NCBI GenBank assembly: GCA_019425015.1
Contig: JAHYYJ010000003.1
Span: 132,457 to 196,456, forward strand
Origin: Collinsella sp.
GTDB lineage: Bacteria > Actinomycetota > Coriobacteriia > Coriobacteriales > Coriobacteriaceae
Reading direction: 5' to 3'
Length of the DNA: 64,000 bases
Positions within the stretch are counted from its first letter, which is position 1, and each line of letters opens with the position of its first letter. The notes beneath the pieces were generated by a model. That model saw nothing but the letters and a program-made list of their open reading frames with translations, was not told where the DNA came from and did not search any database. The translations under genes and the position numbers were made by a program. This document shows, piece by piece, positions 49,301 to 57,144 of this stretch.

Positions 49301-49507
49301 GTCGATTGTGGCGCGCTCGAGATGCCCTATGCCAAGACCGATGCCTACGCCGCGCTCGAGGCGAGCCGCCGAGCCCTCACCATCGCCGGCGTGGACGGCA
49401 CGCGTCTGGCTTGCGCTCGTACCGAGGACGACCTGCCCCACAATGTCAACCCGACGAACATTGCCACGGTATCCGAGGTCGTGACCGAGGTTATCCGCCG
49501 TTCGTAG
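46361..49507 (+). CDS. M28 peptidase-like membrane protein, split by a 650-residue disordered insert and with lost metal ligands
   Basis: 1048 residues. About 1-240 and 901-1048 resemble the two halves of an M28 (Zn aminopeptidase) fold. The N-part adds about four membrane helices (55-95, 160-208). 'VVVAHYDSP' keeps the first His (138), but the bridging Asp is Cys222 ('VCNKSS'), the Glu-Glu pair reads Ser-Asp ('GASDCDGAG'), the next Asp is Glu ('NLESVG') and only the final His ('DLPHNVN') remains. Residues about 245-900 are acidic, Pro/Ala-rich and probably disordered. Start has GGAG 6 bases upstream. Probably non-catalytic; role unknown. Confidence 0.85.
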   Translation: MANTQNYINHLLQNTGITPACSEEERLAAEDIAQIFRNHGFDPEVQEFNAPAPSRLAFAVTGILAFAGALLMGIGGGIGLVGTLLAIVGAVLYVLERTGHPVVSRLGKTGVSQNVIAYHKASGPLASPRNRPVVVVAHYDSPRAELLAREPYASYRALIAKLLPVATVAPAAVAILRILPLPGALKVLLWIVAILASLVALASAANIISNRFVLPYTSGAVCNKSSVAAMLGVMDNVAPFQGENEFPDDVPFDTYFGEQKRRAEEMARAAAEYAAAQQQNDYGNTIEYEEPTYAEDEFGQPIAPDAQTEPEQGEAFDEQIEGFEGASADETLIGAIVPEDQNQAVQAEEFNDEVPTAEPAEEPVAAEPEPRLYRNAAGNIRFGSDAIRALGMLPESCTLDYEEGEEPTFEPEPAPVVTASAPVVAVDDESAAVAAAVAEPEAVSAIDPAAGLDILAPAAPAQDVTDEPDDDYAEQPRRVSYESDTDFSAEIPAATPHADIASAFSSIGASASNFFKGALAKGRKFVDDFEGKRAAAREAAEQEAIAQQQAAEAARERAAQEFEQNEAMQSVPVDAAEATTSFEAQQHVDSTMSFDAAQFDSTITFEKQGTAIAEPLPVSDEQGDAADDDEPIDAAEIQDVAGHEPVEVNCDEGQYAAADQGDSTEVEQEEVPAVSEAPETDGSRPYSTQIFTMPIPSGSGATVADVAPTQDETVDSLMAQISSQASPRPQMNVPDPASAPSPAPSSSPLASVPDPSLPSMKQTNVASRTSLFDLPDPSAQVNDPFATAQGPEPTSAPVAPPMPVASGAQPIETISAPAPAAPKSRKRGLGGLFGRKKKNEQDSMSDWLGVEDDYDAKKSGRGIGSWDNFEDDNDGWKGGATSSDGASSEDMLSAVASMGDDELLGHDIWFVATGASDCDGAGMKAFLASHRDKLRGVFFINLESVGAGRLSVVTVEGEQQLLKGDRRIMNLVSKVCKSFHVDCGALEMPYAKTDAYAALEASRRALTIAGVDGTRLACARTEDDLPHNVNPTNIATVSEVVTEVIRRS

Positions 49508-49528
49508 ACGGAGCTCTAAGGAGTCAAC

Positions 49529-49747
49529 GTGTTTTCGTATATTAAGCGCCATTGGCCTGTCTACGTGATTTTGACCTTGATTGCCATTGCGTTAGGGTTT
49601 GGAGCTGCCTACATCGTGGGCGCGAAGGGCTCGACCCCCGCCTCCGCAATCAGCGAAGAGGTGGAGCAAGAACAGAGCACGGGTGCCGATGGGATTCCTG
49701 AGTCCGAGCAAGCAATCGTTGATGGTGGATCTTCGTCTGCAGAGTAG
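49529..49747 (+). CDS. small single-pass membrane protein
   Basis: 72 residues. One membrane helix (about 10-31, 'PVYVILTLIAIALGFGAAYI') and an acidic Ser/Glu-rich tail. GTG start with AAGGAG 6 bases upstream, 21 bases after the M28-like gene, so it is probably co-transcribed. No family recognised. Confidence 0.75.
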   Translation: MFSYIKRHWPVYVILTLIAIALGFGAAYIVGAKGSTPASAISEEVEQEQSTGADGIPESEQAIVDGGSSSAE

Positions 49748-49768
49748 ATGCGGCGATTTAAATGATTG

Positions 49769-49806
49769 AAAGCGGGCGAGCCGGGGGACTGGCTCGCCCG
49801 CTTTTT
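49769..49806. terminator. Bidirectional terminator
   Basis: About 14-bp GC-rich stem (49769-49782 with 49791-49804) then T run on +. Also lies just beyond the convergent adhesin gene. Confidence 0.85.
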
Positions 49807-49813
49807 CATCGCG

Positions 49814-52800
49814 CTAGCGCTTCTTTGGGATTGACCTAAGGCGAGCGAACCATAGGGCTGCGGCACCCGAGGTCAGGAGCGCGGTGATGCAAGCGGCGAT
49901 GGGAGCTGACCCTGTTGCCGGTAGGTCCTGCGGTAGGGTACAGCGTTGAATGACACTGTCCTCGTCATGTGACTCAAGTTTATCGCCGCCGCCGTTGCGG
50001 CAAAGATCGACGCGTGCGCTGTTGGTGAGTGCAGTTTGGGGTGTGTAAGCCGACGTTGCCTGCATGTGCACGACTGCGCCCCGAGCATCTGTGCCAAGGA
50101 TTGCTTTGGCATCGTCAAGGTCGTCGTGCTCATCTTTGAGATCATCACGGGTCCAAGAATCCGTATCGCTTCGAGTCGTAAAGTCGGCGGCTACCGCACC
50201 GTATTCAATGCGAATGCCCGTCACGACGGTATTGGATGAAAGGTCGAGTTCTTTCGCCTCGAGTGTGGCGGATTCCGTGGTCGAGACATCCGCCTTCCAG
50301 AGGTGCCAGCCGTCGTAATCGACGAGGCGGCAATCTTCACCCAGACTCTCTTTTACTTCGTCGGACTCAAGCCAAGGATTTTCGTGCCCATCGTCAAGCG
50401 TCGCGTTTGCCGGCTCATCGACGTCTGTCGAGTCCAACGGCGTCGTGCGATACCACACGTTGCACAGACCGTTGAGGTCGCCGATGGCGACGGGGGTTTC
50501 GATTGAGACGAATCTCGCCGTGCCGTCTTTGGCGCACTCAAGATCATCGGTAATCGTAAACTCATCAACCCAAGTAGCGGAATCGTTTCGAGCATCGATG
50601 GTATAGGAGAAAAGCCCATCCGTATTGGTTTGCATCGCGGCGCGGTTTTTTCCATCGCCGTTAGCCAACAGACCCTTCCCGATAGGTTGGACAAGTTCCT
50701 GACGCTTGTCGACCTGTCCTTTGATCTCGATGGGCGCATCCTTCATCGCGACGGATTGGACTTCTCCCGTATCCTTTATTTCAAACGTTATCTCCTCGGC
50801 AAGGTCATAGGTCCGCGGAGACATCGTTTCGCGCAACGAGTAGGTACCGGGTGCAAGATGTTCGATGCGGTGCGGCTTGTCGGATGAGGTCCAGGAGTCT
50901 ATTTCGGTTTTATCGGGACCATATAAGGTGAGCTGTGCGCCTTTCACTTCCTGCTCTCCGCTTGCATCGACCTTGGAGATATCAACCTTGGTGTAATCGT
51001 CGGATACGTTAAGCCGTGCTTCCACAACGGGTGTTTTCTGGTCGGCATAGGTAAGGTCGACGATATGATGCGTCCGGTCGAGCAAGAAGCCGGTCGGCGC
51101 TTGAGTCTCGACAACCTCGTAGCGTGCGGTGCCAGATCCCAGCGGGAGGTCGTCCGCGCGTGCTTCTCCAGTTTCATCCGTCGTGACGGTAGCGACAGCC
51201 TCGCCGTCGAGCGCGGCAATGCTACCGTCGGGGCGCACGATATCACCTGAGGCACGGATCTCAAAGATGGCGCCCGCGAGGCTGCTGCCGTCTACGGCAT
51301 CGGTTTTAACGATCCTGATGTTTCCGGTCGCGGCGTGGTCATAATACGAGACGATTGCAACGGGCGTTAGGTTTATATCGGCGGGTATGTTTACCTCGAT
51401 CTCTCCGCCGACAAGATAGGGCTCTTTGGCCGAGGTTTCGCGTACATAATAGGTGCCCGGCACGAGCGATTCGGGCAGTGTGACGGTGCCGGTCGCGTCA
51501 GTCGTAAAGGTGTCCATTACGTTATGTGCTGGATACCAGCATGTTTGTGAGACAGGTTTGTGATTGCTGTCGAGGAGTTGGAAGGTGAATCCGGCTAGGG
51601 GAACAGAGGCGCCTGTTTGGGCATCGCGTTTTACAATCTGGAGATGCGTCGACAGAGCGTGGTTGTCCACGATATATTGAAGCTCGGCGCCGTCGGAAAT
51701 CTGATTGGCCTCGACGGTCCATTCCCCCGCACGTTTAAAACCCTCGGGGACGGTTTCCGGAACCTCACGAACCGTGTAGCCGGCGCGGTCGTATGGGACG
51801 GCTCCGTGGACACCGGCTGGTCGCTTGCCTGTGCCGAACCATGCTTCGGGCTGGTCTTTGGTGGAGGCAAAGCCATAGATGTTTGTAGTCAGTGTGCCAA
51901 CAACCTGCTGAGAGCTGTTACTGACAACCTCAAAGACAACATCTCCTGCCGGCTGCTCCAGGCCGGATTGATCGCTATTGCCGTAGTCCTTGAATTTGGA
52001 AATCTCAAGGTCAAACGCAATGGGGATATTGGAAACGCGAGATTCGATCTCGACCACGCCTGAATCGCCGAGTTGGTCGGCTCCAACGGTGTAAGACCAA
52101 CTGTCACCGGAGGGCAAATAGCCCTCGGGCGCCTTCGATTCATAGATGGTAAAGGTTCCCAGGGGGACATCGGTGAGGGTAGCTCGACCGCTTTCATCGG
52201 TCCTGAGAGTTTGTGTCCATCCAGGGGTTGATTGCGATACGCACACGAATTCTGCTCCTGCGAGCGAAGCTCCAACTTGGGGGCCTGCATTCGTTGCGGC
52301 GTCGAGCTTTACAATGCGCAAGGTAATGGTGCCGGGTTGTTCATCAATGGTGACGTATCCGCCGTTATTCGTCGTGGTAAAGGCAATGCGATCGTGCAGG
52401 GGGATATAACCAGCTGGCGCTGTTATCTCAACTAGGTAGTATGCCGTGTTGGGTAGGAGTGTTGCCTGCGCTCGACCGTTGCTGTCCATCTGGACGGTGC
52501 CGACACGCGCGCCGCTGGCGCTCTCAAAAACATCGAATGTTGCCCCGTCAAACTGATAAGTATTGTTTCCGCTGGTAATGGCAGCGTTTGCAGACTGCTT
52601 TTGGAAGGAAACAGAGACCGCCGGCAGTACATAGAGCATGTCTTGACGTTTGCTGCCGCCCGATACGGTTCCTATATAGCGCCGCGCGCGGTGCGGAGCG
52701 GCTTTGATGCTTCCTGATTTTGCGCTGTCGTGGAGCCACCGCGCAGCCGCCACGACTTCATTGTCGGCGGTAAAGTGCCCGCTCTTGGTTTTGCCCTGAG

Positions 52801-53245
52801 CGGTTGTGTAGGAGTAGGTGCCGTCGACATGGGTAGTGCCGTTGAGCATCCATACGGCAAGCTGGGTGGCGGCGCGGGCGCGATCGGGTGAAAGATGGTA
52901 ACCGCCAAACGACGTGGCGGTAGGATATCCGTGACAAACGATTGCCGCGAACTCGTCGTCGAGCCACACCCAGCCTTGATCAAAGTTGAGCCATGGGCCG
53001 CCCGGCTTGGTGGGGCCGGGGCGCTCCTGGTTCATGCAGTAGGCAATCGAGGCGTCTTGAGCTTCATACTTGCCGATGAAGAAGGGCCCACAATCATCGC
53101 TAATAGTGCGGAAGCCGAGCTGGTCGTAGCCATCGACGGCAAATGCGGCTCCCGGTGCCAGACAGCCGAAAAGCAGGAAGAGGAGCAGGAGCAGCGGACC
53201 TGTTGCGATTGCGCTGTGGACAGAGTGCGTGGGTGCGTTGGACAT
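49814..53245 (-). CDS. LPxTG surface adhesin with thioester domain and SpaA/Cna_B-type repeats
   Basis: 1143 residues, cell-wall anchored. Signal peptide about 1-36. An N-terminal thioester domain about 40-190 has the expected Cys70 ('AYCMNQERPGP') and Gln127 ('AATQLAVWMLNG'), the pair that forms a covalent bond to host targets in Gram-positive adhesins. Several beta-sandwich repeats follow from about 215 to 870, each ending in patterns like 'YYLVEITAPAGYIP', 'FTIYESKAPEGYLP', 'YEVVETQAPTGFLL'. Then a large domain, LPATG at about 1108, a hydrophobic helix and a basic tail. No sortase gene lies nearby. ATG has AAGGAG upstream. Confidence 0.92.
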   Translation of the reverse strand: MSNAPTHSVHSAIATGPLLLLLFLLFGCLAPGAAFAVDGYDQLGFRTISDDCGPFFIGKYEAQDASIAYCMNQERPGPTKPGGPWLNFDQGWVWLDDEFAAIVCHGYPTATSFGGYHLSPDRARAATQLAVWMLNGTTHVDGTYSYTTAQGKTKSGHFTADNEVVAAARWLHDSAKSGSIKAAPHRARRYIGTVSGGSKRQDMLYVLPAVSVSFQKQSANAAITSGNNTYQFDGATFDVFESASGARVGTVQMDSNGRAQATLLPNTAYYLVEITAPAGYIPLHDRIAFTTTNNGGYVTIDEQPGTITLRIVKLDAATNAGPQVGASLAGAEFVCVSQSTPGWTQTLRTDESGRATLTDVPLGTFTIYESKAPEGYLPSGDSWSYTVGADQLGDSGVVEIESRVSNIPIAFDLEISKFKDYGNSDQSGLEQPAGDVVFEVVSNSSQQVVGTLTTNIYGFASTKDQPEAWFGTGKRPAGVHGAVPYDRAGYTVREVPETVPEGFKRAGEWTVEANQISDGAELQYIVDNHALSTHLQIVKRDAQTGASVPLAGFTFQLLDSNHKPVSQTCWYPAHNVMDTFTTDATGTVTLPESLVPGTYYVRETSAKEPYLVGGEIEVNIPADINLTPVAIVSYYDHAATGNIRIVKTDAVDGSSLAGAIFEIRASGDIVRPDGSIAALDGEAVATVTTDETGEARADDLPLGSGTARYEVVETQAPTGFLLDRTHHIVDLTYADQKTPVVEARLNVSDDYTKVDISKVDASGEQEVKGAQLTLYGPDKTEIDSWTSSDKPHRIEHLAPGTYSLRETMSPRTYDLAEEITFEIKDTGEVQSVAMKDAPIEIKGQVDKRQELVQPIGKGLLANGDGKNRAAMQTNTDGLFSYTIDARNDSATWVDEFTITDDLECAKDGTARFVSIETPVAIGDLNGLCNVWYRTTPLDSTDVDEPANATLDDGHENPWLESDEVKESLGEDCRLVDYDGWHLWKADVSTTESATLEAKELDLSSNTVVTGIRIEYGAVAADFTTRSDTDSWTRDDLKDEHDDLDDAKAILGTDARGAVVHMQATSAYTPQTALTNSARVDLCRNGGGDKLESHDEDSVIQRCTLPQDLPATGSAPIAACITALLTSGAAALWFARLRSIPKKR

Positions 53246-53499
53246 GGCTGCTCCTTATCCCTCGTGCGCCGCATGGGGAGGTTGCGACGCGTAGGATGAG
53301 GCTACCCCCGAGGTTCATGCGGGTAAGTACCGGAGCCTGACCAAAAGCTTGCCCAATTCCTGACAAATTGAGCTCAAATACAACAATCAGGCAAAAGCGC
53401 AGGTAGAAGATAAGGAGAACAGGAGGCCAAAGGTCCTCGTCTCCACAATTGATGCGATTTTCAAACGAATCTCCACAGCTAAAACAAGCATCGCCACCC
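53246..53499. other. Non-coding region upstream of the adhesin and tRNA-Gly
   Basis: About 250 bases with no supported gene. Relatively AT-rich; presumably holds the adhesin promoter, but no clear -10/-35 pair was found. Confidence 0.4.
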
Positions 53500-53529
53500 T
53501 TGTATCGAACAAGACAACCGCGTTATACT
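53500..53529 (+). promoter_or_regulatory. tRNA-Gly promoter
   Basis: TTGTAT (53500-53505), 18-base spacer, TATACT (53524-53529), 13 bases before the tRNA. Confidence 0.65.
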
Positions 53530-53542
53530 AGCCAACACACAA

Positions 53543-53617
53543 GCGGGCATCGCCAAGTGGTAAGGCATCAGCTTCCCAAGCTGACACTCGCGGGTTCGAG
53601 TCCCGTTGCCCGCTCCA
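53543..53617 (+). tRNA. tRNA-Gly (anticodon CCC), CCA encoded
   Basis: Acceptor GCGGGCA/TGCCCGC, anticodon stem CAGCT-TCCCAA-GCTGA region giving CCC, T-arm GGTTCGAGTCC, encoded CCA at 53615-53617. Its 3' 18 bases recur twice downstream. Confidence 0.96.
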
Positions 53618-53626
53618 GAAAAAGTA

Positions 53627-53660
53627 AAAGCACGACACCGTTCCGGTGCCGTGCTTTTTT
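53627..53660 (+). terminator. tRNA-Gly terminator
   Basis: Stem of about 14 bp with one mismatch, short loop, then TTTTTT. Confidence 0.88.
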
Positions 53661-53671
53661 CAATAAAGCGC

Positions 53672-53808
53672 CGGGACTCGAACCCGCCAGGGTGCGAGCG
53701 TAAAACAAACGCGAAGCGTTTGTAGCGAGCAGGCGAAGGCGCCGGCAGGCGCCTGAAGCCGGTGCGGATTAGCGAAGCAAATACGCGGACGTCCCGTTGC
53801 CCGCTCCA
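53672..53808. repeat. tRNA-tail composite repeat after tRNA-Gly, unit A
   Basis: 53672-53686 is an inverted 15-base copy of the tRNA-Gly T-arm. Hairpins AAACGCG/CGCGTTT-like and GGCGCC-rich follow. 53791-53808 is a sense copy of the tRNA-Gly 3' end (CCCGTTGCCCGCTCCA). Positions 53757-53808 recur with one change at 53887-53938. Confidence 0.8.
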
Positions 53809-53886
53809 TCGAGCGCGGGAGACTTTGGGGCGGCCAATTCAACAAAGTCTTCCCCATCGTCTCCGTGAATCCGAGGAGATCGACCG

Positions 53887-53938
53887 CAGCCGGTGCGGAT
53901 TTGCGAAGCAAATACGCGGACGTCCCGTTGCCCGCTCC
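53887..53938. repeat. tRNA-tail composite repeat after tRNA-Gly, unit B
   Basis: 52-base direct repeat of 53757-53808 with a single A/T difference, offset by 130 bases, ending in a second sense copy of the tRNA-Gly 3' end. 53809-53886 between them is not repeated. Confidence 0.85.
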
Positions 53939-54041
53939 AATTCCAAAATGTTAGGTTAATGCCTGCTGCCCATACTTGCACCTGCGCACGGTACAATGGT
54001 TGGGTTACGACCAACGTGCCAATAACCAAAAAGGAGCCGCT

Positions 54042-55388
54042 ATGATCGATCGCTATACCCGCCCGGAGATGGGACACATCTTCTCCCTCGAGAACAAGTA
54101 CGCCATTTGGCAGGAGATCGAGGTCCTGGCCTGTGAGGCCCAGGCGGAGCTCGGCAAGATCGGCATTTCTAAAGACGAAGCCCAGTGGATCCGCGACCAT
54201 GCCAACTTTGAGAAGGCAAAGGTCGACGAGATCGAGGAGGTCACGCGCCACGACGTCATCGCCTTCCTGACCAACATGAAGGAGTACATCGACGCCGATG
54301 TTCCCGAGGGCGACCCCAAGCCCAGCCGCTGGGTTCACTATGGCATGACCAGCTCCGATCTGGGCGACACGGCTCTGTGCTACCAGCTCACCCAGGCCTG
54401 CGACCTGATCATCGAGGACGTCAAGAAGCTCGGCGAGATTTGCAAGCGTCGCGCCTTTGAGGAGCGCAACACGCTCTGTGCCGGCCGCACTCATGGCATC
54501 CACGCCGAGCCGATGACCTTCGGCATGAAGTTCGGCTCTTGGGCCTGGGAACTCAAGCGCGATCTGGATCGTCTTGAGGACGCCCGCAAGAATGTTGCCT
54601 TCGGTGCCATCTCGGGCGCTGTTGGCACGTACAGCTCCATCGAACCGTTTGTCGAGGAGTATGTCTGCGAGCACCTGGGTCTGGTTCACGACCCGCTGTC
54701 CACGCAGGTTATCAGCCGCGACCATCACGCCTATCTCGCCGGCGTTCTCGCCACCACCGCGGCCACCTGCGAGCGCATCGCTACCGAGGTTCGCAATCTG
54801 CAGAAGACCGATACCCTCGAGGCCGAGGAGCCGTTCCGCAAGGGTCAAAAGGGCAGCTCCGCCATGCCGCACAAGCGCAACCCGATCACCATGGAGAAGG
54901 TCTGCGGTCTGTCGCGCGTCGTGAAGTCCAACGCCCAGGTTGCCTTCGATAACGTCGCCCTGTGGCACGAGCGTGACATTTCGCACTCCTCTGCCGAGCG
55001 TGTCGCCCAGGCCGACAGCTTCATCGCCCTCGACCACATGTTCCAGTGCCTCATCCGCGTTATCGACGGCCTGCAGCTGTACCCTGCCCGCATGATGGCC
55101 AACCTCAATAAGACCCGCGGCCTCATCTTCTCCTCCAAGGTGCTGCTGGCCCTCGTCGACACGGGCATCACCCGCGAGGACGCGTACGCCATTGTGCAGG
55201 AGAACGCCATGGCAACCTGGCGCGAGGTGCAGGATTGTGTCTCCGGCCCCACCTTTAAGGAGCGTCTCGAGGCCGACCCGCGCTGCACCGTCAGTCAGGA
55301 GAAGCTCGACGAGATCTTTGATCCGTGGGACTTCCTCACCCGTATCGACACGGTCTTTGATCGTCTGGAGCAGCTGAGCTTCGAGTAG
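54042..55388 (+). CDS. purB: adenylosuccinate lyase
   Basis: 448 residues. Acts twice in purine synthesis (SAICAR to AICAR, adenylosuccinate to AMP). Fumarase-superfamily signature 'GSSAMPHKRNPITMEKVCGL', and 'HYGMTSSDLGDTAL' and 'AGRTHGIHAEPMTFG' for the other active-site loops. ATG at 54042 has AAGGAG upstream; a longer reading from 53976 is rejected. Confidence 0.97.
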   Translation: MIDRYTRPEMGHIFSLENKYAIWQEIEVLACEAQAELGKIGISKDEAQWIRDHANFEKAKVDEIEEVTRHDVIAFLTNMKEYIDADVPEGDPKPSRWVHYGMTSSDLGDTALCYQLTQACDLIIEDVKKLGEICKRRAFEERNTLCAGRTHGIHAEPMTFGMKFGSWAWELKRDLDRLEDARKNVAFGAISGAVGTYSSIEPFVEEYVCEHLGLVHDPLSTQVISRDHHAYLAGVLATTAATCERIATEVRNLQKTDTLEAEEPFRKGQKGSSAMPHKRNPITMEKVCGLSRVVKSNAQVAFDNVALWHERDISHSSAERVAQADSFIALDHMFQCLIRVIDGLQLYPARMMANLNKTRGLIFSSKVLLALVDTGITREDAYAIVQENAMATWREVQDCVSGPTFKERLEADPRCTVSQEKLDEIFDPWDFLTRIDTVFDRLEQLSFE

Positions 55389-55516
55389 GTTCGGGCATAA
55401 CGTTAGCTTTTTAGGGCGCTTTGCTGGTAATGTGTGTTGCCGGCAAAGCGCCTCGTTGCATTTAGGGAAAGACGGGGATAATAGTCGTCTCGAATAACAT
55501 TCTGAGAGGGGATCGC

Positions 55517-55780
55517 ATGATTTCGTTTGATTACAAGCCGCAGGGTGTATGCTCTCGCAATATTCACCTTGACCTTTCCGATGACGGCAGCAAGGTGCTG
55601 GGCGTTGAGTTTACCGGCGGCTGCGATGGCAACCTCAAGGCCATCTCCAAACTGGTCGAGGGCGCTCCTGCTGACCGTGTGATCGAGGTTCTTGCCGGCA
55701 ATACCTGCGGCATGAAGAAGACCTCTTGCGCCGATCAGCTTACGCGCGCTATCGAGGCCGCTCGCGCCGAGATCGCCTAA
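55517..55780 (+). CDS. TSCPD-domain protein
   Basis: 87 residues matching the TSCPD domain otherwise fused to class II ribonucleotide reductases: 'GVCSRNIHLDLSDDG', 'VEFTGGCDGNLKAISKLVEG', and the namesake 'GMKKTSCADQLTRAIEAA'. Free-standing versions (TIGR03905-like) are common in anaerobes with unknown role. Its stop overlaps the next start by one base (TAATG). Confidence 0.9.
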   Translation: MISFDYKPQGVCSRNIHLDLSDDGSKVLGVEFTGGCDGNLKAISKLVEGAPADRVIEVLAGNTCGMKKTSCADQLTRAIEAARAEIA

Positions 55781-56991
55781 TGGGTATCGCCGACCACATC
55801 AAGAACGGAATATCGCGTCGCGGCTTTGTGCTCGGTGGAGCTGCCGCGGGCGCTGCCACGGTGCTTGCCGGATGTTCGAAAAAAACAGGCACCAGTGATG
55901 ATGCCGCTGGCGAGCCGCAGGTTATCAAGGACGATTCGAAGATTGTCTCGATCACTGATGAGTACGAGGCAGTTGACATCGATCTTGAGCCGGCGGCATC
56001 GTGGACGCTGCCGCTGGGCACGTTGCTGTACTACTGCGATGGTGACTATGCTGCGGCAATGATGGCGCCCGCATCGGCACTGCACGCCAACACACTCGGT
56101 GTGCTCAACCTGGGCGATGGCTCGCTTACCACATTAATTGAGAATCCTATCGAGGGCACGGGATATGCTTTTTACGATGTCCGTGCCGGCGACGGCGTGT
56201 TTGCGTGGGTTGAGATGAACTTTGCCAGTTCATCGTGGAAGCTCTACGCTCAAAATCTGTCGGGCGCTTCGCTCTCTGGCGACGTGGTTGAGCTCGATCG
56301 AGGTGGCAAGGACTACGATCCGCCACTGTTTACGACGTTCGGGTCATCAGCCATCTGGTATAAAATGCCTTCGGCAGGCGGCAATAAAACGAGTAGTGAT
56401 TCGTTTTGCTATCGTCGCTCGCTTGATGAATCCAAGGCCGAGACAATTTGGAAATCGACGGGCCGCTTTGCGTCGGCCCCGCGCGTGAGCGACGGCATTT
56501 TGACCATCTCGCCGCGTGTCCGCAACGACGAGGGCGTCTACTACGGCATAACGGCAATCGATCTGACCGATGGCAACAACACCAAACGTGCCCAGCTAGT
56601 CCTTCCCTCGTCAGTCTCGCCTTTCGAGGCCGTATATATGGGCGATACCTTCGTGTTTTCTATCGAGGCGACCTATAGTGGCGTGGGCAGCCTGGGCAAC
56701 ATGGGCACGTATATCGGTAATGAGGGAGGGCCATACCTCTTCCTGTCCCGCGAGCCGCTCGCATGTGCTGCCGGCAAGAAGAATAAATATCTCGTTAAGG
56801 TACAGGCATCGCATTTTCTCATCGACACCTCTGCCAAGACCTATGGCTCGCTACTGTCGCCCGACCGCGCTTTGGAATATGGCGATTATCCAGCTACGGC
56901 GGGAAAATCGGACTCATTTCTTACGTACGCCACGGTGCGCAACAGCCAGGGTATACCCGAGACGGTCACCGCACGCCTATTCTCTCTTTAA
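55780..56991 (+). CDS. Tat-exported lipoprotein of unknown function
   Basis: 403 residues. Twin-arginine signal 'SRRGFVLGG' (Arg13-Arg14) followed by a lipobox 'VLAGC' (Cys32), so it should be folded before export and lipid-anchored. The mature part has repeated beta-strand blocks ('FAWVEMNFASSSWKLYAQNL', 'SSAIWYKMPS', 'GVYYGITAIDL') that look like a beta-propeller. Coupled to the TSCPD gene by TAATG. No enzyme motif recognised. Confidence 0.85.
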   Translation: MGIADHIKNGISRRGFVLGGAAAGAATVLAGCSKKTGTSDDAAGEPQVIKDDSKIVSITDEYEAVDIDLEPAASWTLPLGTLLYYCDGDYAAAMMAPASALHANTLGVLNLGDGSLTTLIENPIEGTGYAFYDVRAGDGVFAWVEMNFASSSWKLYAQNLSGASLSGDVVELDRGGKDYDPPLFTTFGSSAIWYKMPSAGGNKTSSDSFCYRRSLDESKAETIWKSTGRFASAPRVSDGILTISPRVRNDEGVYYGITAIDLTDGNNTKRAQLVLPSSVSPFEAVYMGDTFVFSIEATYSGVGSLGNMGTYIGNEGGPYLFLSREPLACAAGKKNKYLVKVQASHFLIDTSAKTYGSLLSPDRALEYGDYPATAGKSDSFLTYATVRNSQGIPETVTARLFSL

Positions 56992-57050
56992 GCTTAGAGG
57001 GGTTAAAAAGGCGCCAACAGGGGAATAAACGCGTTGTAATTGTGAGTACC

Positions 57051-57089
57051 GCCCGCCGAGCTGCCGCGTCATAGTGGCATCCGGCGGGC
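57051..57089 (+). terminator. Hairpin before the two-component genes, possible terminator
   Basis: 8-bp GC stem (57051-57058 with 57082-57089) with a further inner stem; no T run, so termination is uncertain. Confidence 0.4.
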
Positions 57090-57144
57090 TCAGGTGCGTT
57101 AAAATGGGCTTGTTCTTAGCTGATTGAGACAGGGGGGCCGTGTT

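Noticed and set aside
46670..49552. 960-codon open frame on - opposite the M28-like gene
   Set aside because: Antisense shadow; Arg/Gly/Leu-biased, no ribosome site, and it covers the disordered coding stretch.
49814..53245. Sortase-assembled pilus locus
   Set aside because: Only one LPxTG protein and no sortase or second pilin nearby; a lone adhesin fits better.
53672..53938. CRISPR-like direct repeats after tRNA-Gly
   Set aside because: Only two units, 52 bases each, ending in tRNA sequence, with no cas genes; they are tRNA-derived repeats.
53769..55037. 422-codon open frame on - opposite purB
   Set aside because: Antisense shadow of purB that runs into the tRNA-tail repeats.
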